A DNA stretch of 64,000 nucleotides from Nemophila menziesii (Eukaryota > Streptophyta > Magnoliopsida > Boraginales > Hydrophyllaceae). The position numbers were made by a program, and so were the translations under genes. The notes beneath the pieces are model-generated. The model was given only the letters and a program-made list of their open reading frames with translations. It was not told where the DNA came from and searched no databases. The DNA lies in assembly GCA_029959085.1 (NCBI GenBank), contig JARWIR010000010.1, positions 9,321,001-9,385,000 of the forward strand, given 5' to 3'. Positions 22,226-32,679 of this stretch are shown piece after piece (within the stretch, counting starts at the first letter, position 1; each line of letters starts with the position of its first letter).

Positions 22226-23540
22226 CTATTGCCTCGCATTATTGACACCCAAGGTAGGATTTGCTTGATCTATCCTTAATTGCTCAAGGAGTGCCATTAT
22301 GTTCACATGATTGGCTTTTATTTGTGCCACATCATTGGCTAAGGAAGTTTGAGCTTCTTCAAACTTGTTTAATGCTTCTCCATCTTCTCTTGCCAAATTT
22401 GCTCCTTTTCTTCTTTTGAGACTTGCACAGAACCCGCTCCTCTCAAGATTTTCTTGATCCAAGCATTATCAATAGTTCTCTTCTTAAATTCGAGTTTCTC
22501 TTCTTCACCCAATATAACGTTCTCTTTTAGCAATAGACAAGTGATCATAGTAGGATATTTAACATTATAAACCGATTTAGGAGTGACCGAGAATCGTATC
22601 ACTTCCTCAAAGATCAACTATGCCACATCCACTTCTTCTCCTCTCAAGATACAATCCAAAAGTAGAGCGTTCTTCTTAGTCACATCCAAAGTCCGTGTGT
22701 TTCAGAAGACATTAGGAATAAGGAAATTGTGCCATATTCTAGCATGCAGTTGAAGATATTAGTAAGGCTAAGGTGCCTTCAATTCTCCCTTATGTGATTT
22801 CACTTTCTCCTTGTCTAAAACATTCTCAAAAAGTAATTCCTCATCAAAGATTTTTTGTTTATCCACCGCTTCATTATACTTGCAAGGTCCAATTAATTTC
22901 TTAAACTGGAAGTGGTTTCTAATCTTATTAACTGCGAAAGGAACTAACTTTCCTCTAATCGGAACACAACCTTTACTATCTCGGCTACAAAGGCCTAAAT
23001 AGAAATCTAAAACTAACTCATGACATAAATCAGAACATCTTACCATGAATGTAGACAACTCAATCGTTCACCTAGCTCCAAGAATCTCTTATACTCTCCT
23101 GTACCAACTTCTTCAGCGAATACTTTCTCATAAGCAAAAGGTAGTTCCTTTAATTGTTTTTCTGCAGAAGCTATCAAGGCCTTTAAAACTTCCTCTTTAT
23201 CTATGGGTGTAGGACCTTTGAACGGAAGAGGTTGTGTTCTATTCTTGGGAAAAAGTGAAACCCTTTTACCCATTAAATCAAACATAGCCGGCTTACCTCC
23301 TTCTTCAACATCGCTTTTACCCATTGAATTGGAACTAGAACCTTTGTTACTTGATTTCTTATCAATTGAACCCAATACCTTGCTTTTCTTCACCTCACTG
23401 TTGTTAGATAATGCTTCTGTTCTTTTAGACATCTCAATTGACCCCCAACTCAAAGCTTTAACAACTCTTGAAATTTGAACTTTTGAATTACTGGTTGAAC
23501 AAGCTTGATTTGGTTTAGGGTAGGTGAATTGATGATGCAC
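22226..23540 (-). pseudogene. Athila-type ORF in env position of element B (putative plant transposon protein domain), broken
   Basis: Lies between pol and the 3' LTR, where Athila elements carry an extra ORF of unknown function. Pieces: 23040-23540 (basic, Ser-rich N-terminus, then LPFAYEKVFAEEVGTGEYKRF), 22768-23058 (VRCSDLCHELVLDFYLGL, VPIRGKLVPFAVNKI), 22369-22617 and 22226-22462 (coiled-coil-like end LANDVAQIKANHVNIMALL). The middle has the pattern W-x2-F-L-I-P ... LLLDCILRGEEVDVA ... IFEEVIRFSV, which resembles the domain annotated as putative plant transposon protein in Athila-group ORFs. Three or four stops or frameshifts break it. I see no clear signal peptide or membrane anchor, so an envelope role is not supported here. 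Confidence 0.7.
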
Positions 23541-23835
23541 CTCTATGTGGGTAAGGTGATTTCTTGATGGATTGGTATGTATTTTAGAAATTGTAGGATG
23601 AATTTTGAAAATTTAAGCTTTTGATTCTTCAATATAATGTGTTTTGGTGAGAATTTGGGTGATTGAATCTCCTTTGTAATGATGTGGGGAGAAGATATGA
23701 TGTGTTTTTATGATGATTGGGGTAGTGTTTTGTTGTTTAGGGAAGGTTTGAATGAGCTTTAATGGAGTTGGGAGAGGTTTGGAGAAGAAAGAGAGGCTTA
23801 AGGATTAATACTTTCGAAATAATACCAACCTCGTT

Positions 23836-23843
23836 CTTTTATA
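23836..23843 (-). promoter_or_regulatory. Internal TATA box upstream of the Athila ORF in B
   Basis: TATAAAAG on the minus strand, about 40 bp from the nearest palindrome of the array and 296 nt upstream of the ORF start at 23540. Same order as in C and D. Confidence 0.5.
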
Positions 23844-23879
23844 ACCTAAAAACGAAGCCTTTTTCTCTCTCCAGCAGCG

Positions 23880-24135
23880 TCGGGCGGCATACCGGCCGTA
23901 GGGCCCGGCATGCCGGTGCTGGAGCTTTATGATTCCCGAGTTACGTCAAAATACCTGAGGTACGAACACGTGGGCACGGGATTTGACCTGGCCGGCATAC
24001 CGGAGATTTCTCCCCGCATGCCCGTGGTGACATCTCTTGATTTTGGACCTCTCAGCATAGAACACGTGGCTTACCACGAGGGCTCGGGTTTTCTGCTCGC
24101 CGACATACCGGAAATAGCGCCGGCATGCCGGTGAG
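23880..24135 (-). promoter_or_regulatory. GC-rich palindrome array with two G-boxes in B
   Basis: CCGGCATACCGG-like motifs start near 23884, 23905, 23991, 24100 and 24120, with a poorer one near 24014. Perfect CACGTG hexamers lie at 23967-23972 and 24063-24068. Same place relative to pol, TATA box and ORF as in C and D. Confidence 0.6.
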
Positions 24136-24329
24136 GCAGTCTGAATATTCCGTAAAATTTTGTTTCTCCTCCCGAACTCGATTTCTCTAACATCCAAACA
24201 TCAAAAAAACTAATACCCTTCTCAAATATGCAATATCAACTAAAAACACCTAAACTAAACTCAAACTAAAAACATAAAAATCATAAAAACATAAAAAATT
24301 GCGGGTTGTCTCCCGTACATCACTTTTAT

Positions 24330-24660
24330 TTAACGTCTTTTAAAGTTAGACGTGTTACCTCTATCAAGATTTGCGAATATAGCCCACCAATAACGAGTTA
24401 GGCTATGAACGTCAACTAATCTGCGCTTGATCCCCTTCTTGGGTCGAATTTCTATCACCTTGGCTGAAACAACCTTAGTGACAATGAATGGTCCCATCCA
24501 CGAGTCTTTGAAACTCCGTGGCCTATTATCGCGTTTGTGAGATTTGCATAGTACTTCATGGCCAACCCCAAACTCAACGTTTGGCTCAGTATCCACATGT
24601 TTTAAATGGATCTTCTCAGTAGGGACTTTGTGATGTGAAAGGATGTGGATGACAGGAACG
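24330..24660 (-). pseudogene. C-terminal tail of integrase in element B
   Basis: Encodes the end of a gypsy integrase: GPFIVTKVVSAKVIEI followed by RRLVDVHSLTRYW, equivalent to [16 protein letters not shown] ... RLK-YH in A and C. It follows the protease after only about 90 codons. The catalytic integrase core, RNase H and RT are absent. A hairpin, ACGTCT (24333-24338) with AGACGT (24348-24353), overlaps its end. Confidence 0.75.
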
Positions 24661-24683
24661 ATGGGGTCTAACTTCCATGGTTT

Positions 24684-25337
24684 CTATCCCAAGACATAGA
24701 TGGTCTCGGATACGTTCTTAGCATGAAGGGTAATGGTCCCTTCTAGGAAGTTGATGAAACTTTGACTTGTGGCCATGAAAGGCCGTCCAAGTATGATTAG
24801 AACCTGCTTATCTGCATCAAACTCAAGTATAACAAAGTCAGTAGGGATGGCGATACTACCTGCTCGGACTAGAACGTCCTCCACTGTTCCCTATGTCTTG
24901 GTAACTGAGTTGTCAGCAAACTGCAACTTCACTGGAGCTTTCTCTGATCTCTGAAGTCCAAGTCTCTCGAACACGGACTTAGGCATAAGATTCACACCAG
25001 AACCCACATCGTACATAGCTTTCACCTTGAGCATACCATTTATTTGAATAGGAAGGTTAAAATTTCCCGGATCTTTGAGCTTCAATGGTAACTCTCTTTC
25101 ACTTCTTCTTGACACTCTCAAGTTCTCTTTCTTGGCTTCTACACTCGCTTCTTTCTCAGGAATAACTTGCGTAAAAACTTGTTGCGGTGTAAGCCATTTC
25201 TTTGCAATCTCAAGCATTTGGGCGTTGATATTTTCAGAAGTGTACGCCTCTACAGATGTCTTGAGTTCAGTGTCATCCTTAGGATTTGTATCAGGAATGG
25301 TTGATGACACTGTTTGAACTATAGGTGGTGATTCCAC
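24684..25337 (-). pseudogene. Protease of element B, broken
   Basis: Aspartic protease: LKVKAMYDVGSGVNLMPKS encoded near 24970-25030, and VLIILGRPFMATSQ near 24770-24810. The active-site block is DVGSG instead of the usual D-x-G-A-S. A stop separates 24891-25337 from 24684-24884 (TAG near 24890). Upstream is an acidic, Lys-rich linker. Confidence 0.8.
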
Positions 25338-25376
25338 CTTCTCTTCTTCCTTTTCTTCTTGTGCAGCAGGTGCAAC

Positions 25377-27256
25377 TTAAACTTCAACTCTTGGTTCCTC
25401 CTTTGAGGCTTCTTCCTCTTTCTCTTTAGCCAACTCAGCTTGAAAATCCATAACCGATCTTATCTCCTCTTGCATATCCTTCAGAAGCTGTATAAATTCA
25501 TATTTTTCTGAATCTTCCTCCACGTCACTCTCAGAACAGTTAGAGTCCATGGGGCTAGACTTGGTTGGTTCTTCTTCGGTACACAGAACCTCCACGACAC
25601 TAACGGCAGCATGTGGTACTTCCTTTTCGTCTTCAATTTCAAGGCAAATAGCCTTACAAGCTTCGAACCCAACATTGTCATCACCTCCTTTGATAGCCTT
25701 CAATTCCTTTTGTTCCATAATGTTTGTCAGAACTTTGTTCATTTGTTCGATTTGAGTACCTAAAATATGAATTGAAGCTCCTTGTTCTCGTAACTTCTCG
25801 CCCTGAGCGTTCATCTTCGTGGTCTAAAGATCCATGAACTTTGTTAATTGTTGATTATCCGCAGTTCCCTCTTGAGGATACTCTGGTAAGGCTTTCTGAT
25901 CTAATGAATCGGCATAGGCATCTTGAACAGGCTGTTGTAGGGGAGCAGGTCTATTCTGATATTGATTTTGACACTGACCTCTTAGTTGGAAAAAGTTGTT
26001 CTGGGGACGTGGTTGATAATAACTAGGATTAGCGGCACCCTGAGGATTTGAATACTGCATACCCAGATGGTTTCGGTTACCAAATTGATAACCTCCTCAG
26101 TTGGATATGAAATAAAAACATTGTGGATTACCTTCGCACGCTTCCCAAGTATGATTATTAACCCCACATTGTTGACAAATTTGTGCTTCTTGCACTACAT
26201 TTGGTGCGGCTAAATTTCTCTGTATCTCAAGCTTAAGTTATTTGATTTGATTCTCTAATGCGACTATTTGAGCTGAGTTTGCAGTTCCGCGTCTAATCGA
26301 AGCGTACCTCAGGTCTTTGCTACAGGAGCTCGCGAAGATGGCCAACTCCTTTCTTGTTCAATGATATTTTCTAAAACCTCGGTAGCTTCAACAGGATCCA
26401 TGGACACGAAATTTCCTTTCCCGATGTTATCCACCTTCAGTCTACCTTCTCTGTTGATACCTTCATAGAATATAGCTAACTGTAGAGACGGGGTATAACC
26501 ATGGAGATGACATCTAGCTAACTTCTGTTGAAACCTTGTTCATGCTTCTCTTACTTCTTCTCCATCTTCTTGACAAAACTTTGCAAGCTATATTTGGTCC
26601 TTGAGCCTCATACTCTTCGGATAAAAACGGTTAAATAATGCGGCTTGAAGTTCTGTCCATGAATTAATTGTCCCTAGTGGTTGCCTATCTAGCCACTCAC
26701 CAGCTCTACCTGTCAGAAAGAACGAAAACATATGACAATACAGTTGCTCGCGTGTAATGCCTGGATTAACATAAGCATCACAAATCTGCATAAACTTCTG
26801 AATCTCTCTTAGCGGATCTTGAATTGCTTTACTACTGTAGAGTCCAAAAGTTTGAAACTGACTGAGCATACCCGGATCGGGTCAAAATTTGATGTTTTGG
26901 ATCTCCGGAGGACGGTAACCTATCGGTTGAACATGAAATGGCACTCTCAAGCCAGGAAGGTCTTGTTCAACTCGGTTTTGATTAACATTGTTGTGCCCGT
27001 TACCTCTTCCTTGTGGTTGTAATGGTGGTTGTCCCTGTTGTTGTCCTAGTGGTGGAACAAATGGTTGTCCTCCAGGTGGGACAAGTGGTGGAACAAGTAG
27101 TGGATCTAACTGCTCTTGTACGCCTGCCATAACTCTTCTTAAGGCTCTTTCCTCGCGAAGACGTTTGTTATAACCTCTGAAGCTCCTCTCAGGCTCCGGT
27201 AACGGAGGCCAAGAATTAAACACGGTTAAAACCCGAAAAAGACTAAAGCAAACCAT
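25377..27256 (-). pseudogene. gag of element B, broken
   Basis: Starts near 27256, with ERSFRGYNKRLREER near 27150-27195 and a Pro/Gln-rich stretch. The capsid is in 26588-26869 (DPLREIQKFMQICDAYV, GRAGEWLDRQPLG, FNRFYPKSMRLKDQ). A CX2CX4HX4C knuckle (CQQCGVNNHTWEAC) is encoded near 26140-26180, then Asn/Gln-rich sequence (25824-26060). The last part is a Glu-rich coiled-coil-like segment (25377-25814). Stops lie near 26880, 26585 and 26310, with frame changes near 26060-26220 and 25815. Confidence 0.85.
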
Positions 27257-27357
27257 AACCGTAGACCCGCCAAAATAAAAACTAAATACTGAAAAAATAA
27301 AAATTAACTAAAAACTACTACTCGAAATAGATAGCCCACACGCTAACGAGACACAAG

Positions 27358-27374
27358 TCCCCGGTAGCGGCGTA
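27358..27374 (-). other. Primer binding site of element B
   Basis: On the minus strand TACGCCGCTACCGGGGA, a mutated tRNA-Asp-type site a few bases after the 5' LTR. Confidence 0.8.
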
Positions 27375-27381
27375 AAAAACT

Positions 27382-28907
27382 TGGTGTCGCCTAGGGTGTA
27401 ATAAAAATAAGATAAATATAAGTCAGAAAACAACACACTCTCACCCTAGACAGGCACAATACTGCAAGTATTACAGGATGTATGCAAGTTTTAATGATAA
27501 GTGATGTTCGTTCTCAGGGACTTAGTGTGTTAAACGAATGGGTAGCAATAGCGAGTAAGAAGCAATTAATTAAAAGACAGAAAAGTAAAGGAAATAAATT
27601 CGAGATTACTAAATTAAACTAAGGAAAATAAAATCCAGTAAATTAAATACGAAGTAATATGAGATGAGAAGTATAGCTTAGGTTTTGCTAGTATGCACTA
27701 ATCCTTCTAATTCTTTCTATCAATCTAGTTAATAAGGGAGATAATTAGTCAAGATTCTAAATTCCCATACCTTATACCTTGAGAGCGACTAAGGGGGCAA
27801 CTGACACACCACGAGCCTGGTTCGAATAGGGTTTTCCTACGCTACCAGGGCCCTAAGCAATCAATTTCCATACATTGTGATCGTGATTAAATTATACCCT
27901 AATGCCTATCTAGTTAGAATTAGTGTTGTCAGGACCAATATCGACACTGGACGTTATGTGATGTTTCAATAATTAGACACCCAGCTTAGGCGATCATCTA
28001 ACTACTATTAAGGTAGTCCTATACTCGTGCACTAGCAAGGAAAACAGTCAATAAATCAAAACACATAAACAAATATATAGGTAAGTAGCTAATATCAGAT
28101 TAAAGTATGAAATTCCAAAAGAAACTTAGATATAAAGAAATTAGAATTCATAGATTATACATGATGCAAAACCCAAGCTATGGGAAAATTAGTTCATACC
28201 TGAAGGAAATAAACTAAAAGAAATAATAAAAGACATCATCTTGCTCTGTACAATAACTCTGATGAATAAAACCCTAAGTATTAAGTACTATGAGGCAAGG
28301 ATGATTTTACAAGTGATATAAGGATGTATTTATAGGTGTTTATAAGACCTAATTCGTTTTATTGCAGGAGAAGGTAAGTAGTGGACTCCAAGCCCAACTC
28401 AAATTCGTAACCCTACAACATGAAATCAGGCCCGTTTTTGTTTTGGTCCTAGCAGCTTCAATACTCATCAGTTTGATGCGTATAAGTAGTTGAAATTCAC
28501 CGACTCAGAAAGATCTCCAACTTTGCTCTTGACCGTTTCTCCAATTTTCACACCAATTTTGAGATATAAGCTGATTTGTGCTCGTGGGTGGTGAAATTCA
28601 GAATTAAGACAGCTTTTCCTTTTCCATGATTTTAGTTTTTCTTTCCTTATCTCCAATTACCATGCTTATCTCTTTCCATATCTCTTAGTATTTGGCTTGG
28701 ACTCTAATTAATCTCCATAATTATCTTTAAAGCTTCACACTAAACAAAAAATTAAACCCAATATGCTCTAAAAGTAATAATTTACTAAATCAAGACTCAA
28801 AATAGGAAAGTGTAGTATTTCTCAAGAAAATCGATTAGAAAGACTTTTAAATCACTAAAAATGATGTCTCATCTTAACATAAATCTATCACAAATGAGGA
28901 GACATCA
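27382..28907 (-). repeat. 5' LTR of element B
   Basis: 1526 bp, the partner of 19180-20657. It starts TGATGTCTCC and ends GGCGACACCA in element sense. A TATA box (CCTATAAATAC on the minus strand) is at 28326-28336. Confidence 0.9.
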
Positions 28908-28912
28908 CTTAA
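28908..28912. other. Target site duplication CTTAA, right copy
   Basis: Exact match to 19175-19179. Confidence 0.85.
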
Positions 28913-29396
28913 GACCATAGATAGATTTCAACAATCTACATACTTTATTCTCTTGATATTTTGCAACGAAATCCGATGGTTGTTCCATGAAAATTACCTC
29001 TTCTAAATATCCATTTAGAAATGCAGTTTTAACATCCATTGGGTGCAACTCCAGATCAAGATGCGCCACAATAGCTAAAATAAGACGTATTGAGGTAATT
29101 CTAACAACATGAGAAAAAGTTTCATCAAAATCTATTCCTTCCCATTTAGTATAGCCTTTCGCTACCAAGCAAGCTTTATACTTGTAAATGGAATTGTCAG
29201 GATTCCTCTTTATTTTGAGAACCCATTTGTTCCCAATTGCCTTACGACCTTTTAGGAGATCAACCAGTTCCAATACCTGGTTTTTCTTCATCAACTCCAA
29301 TTCTTCTTCAATTGCTTTTCTCCATTCATTCTTAGCAGGACATGAAAGTGCTTCATTAACTGTTTGAGGTTCTTCTTCGTATTGTGGAGTTATCAT
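28913..29396 (-). pseudogene. Copia RT N-terminal half
   Basis: A well-kept frame: EWRKAIEEELELMKKN, NKWVLKIKRNPD, ARLVAKGY-type block as ACLVAKGYTKWEGIDFDETF, MDVKTAFLNGYLEEVIFMEQ and VCRLLKSIYGLK. It ends at the insertion of element B and continues at 19179 with QALRQW. The first catalytic Asp (in MDVKTAF) is present. Confidence 0.9.
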
Positions 29397-30400
29397 AAAG
29401 ACTTCTCCTTTGATTCAAATCGACGACGAGGAACTAAACCTCTAGAACTTCTCTTAAGTTGAGAATTTTGAGAAATAGGATTACTAGACGATGCAATAGA
29501 TTCTTCCTTCTCAAGATTTAGAGGAGTGTCCGTCTCTATTTCTTGAGTATGTGTTACCTCATCAGATGTCACATTTGTTTGCATATCATCTTCCTGAATC
29601 TTATTTAATTGACATAAAAGGGAATTTCTGTCAACCTCACCTCTGCTAGGAAAATCATTTTCTAAGAATGTAACATCTCGTGACTCAATTTGTATAAGAT
29701 CCCCATCACTATGTTCACCAATAAACACATATTCCTTAGAGTGATCTGGATATCTAATAAAGATACACTTCTTACCTCTTGGACCTAACTTCCCATACTT
29801 ATGAGATAGATCATGAACATAGCCTACCGACCCCCAAGGTCGCAAGTATGACAGATTAGGTTTCCTGCCTGTCCATAGTTCATAAGGAGTTGATAGAATA
29901 GTCTTTGTGGGTACTCGGTTAAGTATATAACAGGCGGTAAGCAAGACATCTCCCCAATAAGATGTTGGAAGATTTGCTTGTGCCATAATAGACCTAACCA
30001 TTTCTAGCAGTGTTCTGTTCCTCCTTTCAGCCACACCATTTTGTTGTGGTGTTCTAGGAATTATAAGTTTCCTTACTATCCCTTTTTCATCATATAGTTC
30101 TTTAAACTGATTAGATAGATATTCACGTCCTCAGTCGGTTCTTATGTTTTTTACCTTCCTCTCTAATTGATTTTCCACTTCGTTGATAAATGTTATAAAA
30201 CATTTCAATGATTCATATTTATGAGAGATCAGGTAGACATAACCAAACCTAGTGAAATCATCTATGAAAGTGATGAAATAATGTTTTCCATATCTAGTTT
30301 GAACACTCATTCGGCCACAGATTTCATAATGAATTACATGTAATGGGTACTCAACTCATTTAGTCTTTCCAAATTTTTCTGTTTTGCTTAACCTGCTAGA
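29393..30400 (-). pseudogene. Copia integrase, broken
   Basis: DDE integrase core and C-terminal part: TFIDDFTRFGYVYL and NIRTD near 30140-30300, then PQQNGVAERRNRTLLEMVR near 29990-30045 and the copia block ILNRVPTKTILSTPYELWTGRKP. The 213-codon open part is 29393-30034. A TGA within the RTD-GREY catalytic block near 30133 breaks the frame. A Ser/Glu-rich linker leads to RT. Confidence 0.87.
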
Positions 30401-31062
30401 CAATTTTCACAAGTTGGCAAGTTGACTTTAGTCAACGAGCCCAAAAGGTTCGCCTTAGCGAACAAATTCATACCGCCTTGACCAATATGACCAAATCTAG
30501 CATGCCATACATTTTCTTCTACATTAGAATTACTAGAAGAAGAAGTATTAGTAGAAAAGAAACTACTTACATAATAACTATTAAATGAGTTATCATCATC
30601 TAGTACAATTAAACCATGCAAAATAAATCCTGAACCATAATACATATCATCATAATAGATATATACTTGTTTGTTATGAAAATGCAAATTAATACCTAAT
30701 CCTAGAAGAACAGTGACCAAGACTAAATTTCGTCGAATGTCAGGTGCACAAAGTACATCATGTAGGTACAAGGTTTGACCACCTCGCAAGTTCAACTTGC
30801 AAGTGACAACTCCTTTGACTTCAACTTTATTGTTGTCTCCTACATATATCTACCTTCATCCTTCTGGAATCCGACGCTACTCTACATATGCCTCTCGGTC
30901 TGTCGCTCCTGAATCCACAGTCCACAAAGGATTAGAATCAGCTAGCAATACAGTAATGGTAACATAAATAAAATTACAAGAAGTAAATGACATTCCTACC
31001 TTTTTGGGCTCGCTGCACTCGCGTGCGAAGTGACCCAATTTGTCAGAGTAAAAGCATTTCAT
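30388..31062 (-). pseudogene. Copia nucleocapsid knuckle, protease and integrase zinc region, broken
   Basis: 30877-31062 encodes a zinc knuckle whose second Cys is Ser (CFYSDKLGHFAREC) and the protease active site WTVDSGATD. 30388-30795 holds the LHDVLCAPDIRRNLVLV block and the integrase HHCC zinc region (WHARFGHIGQGGMNLF ... CENC). Several stops lie between 30795 and 30877. Confidence 0.87.
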
Positions 31063-31124
31063 CTTACTTTTGTCTTTCTTCTTACAGAAATATTTTTCCT
31101 TATTGTTACCACCCTTCTTCTTTT

Positions 31125-31870
31125 CTAGGATACATGCTCATTTCCGTTCTTCCCATTGTTCTTGCGCTTATTGCCAGAAACTTTGTGAGAACTTGACTCA
31201 GCAACATAAGCCTGACCCTGAGGCTTAATTGCATCTAGATATTCATCTTCCAATGTAACATGACGAGCAGCATCATCAAAGGTTTTGATGTTGTCATTGT
31301 GAGTCAAGTTTATCTTCAAATGCTCCCAGTTATTTGGAAGAGATCGGAACACAGCTTGAACATGTTGTTTATCGGTAAGGTTATGACCTGCATTCTTAAG
31401 TTCCCTAATCATGTTAGACATCTCTCAGAGATGTTGTTGCATGGTTTGATTAGGCTTCTTCTTGTAAGTGTCAAACTTAATGGTCAATTGACGCAACTTA
31501 GTCATAGCCGTACCCCCATACTTCTCCTTAAGAGCATTATACATTTCATGAACAGTGAGGTATCGTTGACATTCATAGACAAAATCGTCATTCATGGAGC
31601 CTATCAAGATTCTCTTGCAGTGGAATCTTTCTTTTTCCATTTCTCATAAGCCTCCATGTCTCTTCTGTTTTGATTTGTGTTGCCTTCCTCAGGCTGAGCC
31701 ATGACATTGTTAACAGCCTCAAGAACATCTTGCTTTTCTAGAACATAGTCTATCTTGAGCTTCCAAAGGTTATAGTTCTCACCATTCATATTTTCTCCTT
31801 TGTTGAGATCAGCAATGATGGTTTTCGATGCTATTTTCTCTATAAAGTAATAGATTTTAATTAATATCAT
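31125..31870 (-). pseudogene. Copia gag, broken
   Basis: Gag of the UBN2/DUF4219 kind: MNGENYNLWKLKIDYVLEKQ near 31720-31785, ARESLQRI-type block, MYNALKEKYGGTAMTKLRQL near 31490-31545, and TFDDAARHVTLEDEYL near 31220-31270. A frame change near 31610-31640 and a TGA near 31422 (Arg codon position) break it. A Lys/Asn-rich tail leads to the knuckle. Confidence 0.87.
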
Positions 31871-32250
31871 GCATTTATTTAAAAACTATATGCTATTAAT
31901 TCAATAAAAATTAGTAAGAAAGATAACAAAATAAGTGATAAAGAAAGTTCACTATGTTCACAATCATGAACCACCATATTTTGTTTGTCTTAATCATTCA
32001 ATTAATTTCATTAACTGCAAAATTGAGTTCTTCTAGAACTCCCACTTACTTAAACAGAAATAGAGCAAAAATGTATGAAAAAAATAAACAACTAATAACA
32101 TAAAAGAAAAGAAACTAGTTGAATTCATACATAAATGAAAAACATGTTTGATAAGAAAATAACCAAATAAAATCAAAGACTAACATTTAATTACAGAATC
32201 GTATAATTACGTAAGAAGTAAGACGAAGCAAAAATTAATTCAGGTATCAT
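31871..32250 (-). other. 5' untranslated leader of the copia element
   Basis: AT-rich stretch between the primer site and gag. No separate feature seen. Confidence 0.6.
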
Positions 32251-32262
32251 GTTCTGATACCA
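32251..32262 (-). other. Primer binding site of the copia element (initiator tRNA-Met type)
   Basis: On the minus strand TGGTATCAGAAC, matching the usual copia site complementary to initiator tRNA-Met, two bases after the LTR end. Confidence 0.9.
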
Positions 32263-32264
32263 AT

Positions 32265-32656
32265 TGTAACTTATGAAATTGAATAGTTAGGGTTTTAGAC
32301 AAACCTCTTACACAGCGAATTTATAATTTCTGAATTCTTACTTTTCTTTCTGATCGTGAATTTAATTACAAGAATTAAATTCTTTGTTTTCACCACCTAA
32401 GTGTATAAGAAATATTGTTAAGTGTATGAGGAAAGAGATTGATTTTAACAGGAGAAAACTTGATGTGTTTGTTGTTGTGTTTGGAGAGGAGAATCAGACT
32501 CCTATTTATAAAGGGATATGAGCGATGGTTTATTAACTAATTATAAACCATCACTCCACTATCTCCACTCTCTCCATCTCTCTTAGGAAAGTTACCATTT
32601 AAAAATCCTGACTAACTTCCAAGGCAGTACGTTCATGTCACCCCATCATGGTGACA
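32265..32656 (-). repeat. 5' LTR of the copia element
   Basis: About 392 bp, starting TGTCACC and ending GTTACA in element sense. A TATA box (TATAAATAGG) is at 32501-32510 on the minus strand. The right boundary is inferred from the TG...CA ends, because the second LTR was not found. Confidence 0.75.
32501..32510 (-). promoter_or_regulatory. TATA box in copia LTR
   Basis: TATAAATAGG on the minus strand, centrally placed in the LTR. Confidence 0.6.
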
Positions 32657-32679
32657 TGGAATAAAATAATACTAAATAT

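Larger units (their letters stand above)
19180..28907 (-). mobile_element. Athila-like element B with two LTRs, lacking RT-RNase H-integrase core
   Basis: A 9.7 kb insertion with LTRs at 19180-20657 and 27382-28907, flanked by a perfect 5-bp duplication CTTAA (19175-19179 and 28908-28912). Order in element sense: LTR, primer site, gag, protease, integrase C-terminal tail, hairpin, palindrome array, TATA box, Athila-type ORF, conserved 3' blocks, polypurine tract, LTR. The missing pol core, with the ends intact, suggests it moved using enzymes supplied by a relative, or lost the core afterwards. Confidence 0.9.
18076..32656 (-). mobile_element. Ty1/copia element, minus strand, split by element B
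   Basis: Read on the minus strand: LTR 32265-32656, primer site, gag, protease, integrase and RT; then element B is inserted at 19180-28907, and the RT remainder and RNase H end at 18076. Without B the copia part is about 4.9 kb, a normal copia length. The 3' LTR was not found. Several stops and frameshifts are present, so it is inactive. Confidence 0.88.

Noticed and set aside
22226..23540. A true envelope protein in element B
   Set aside because: I see no clear signal peptide, fusion peptide or membrane anchor; the pattern fits the Athila plant transposon protein domain instead.
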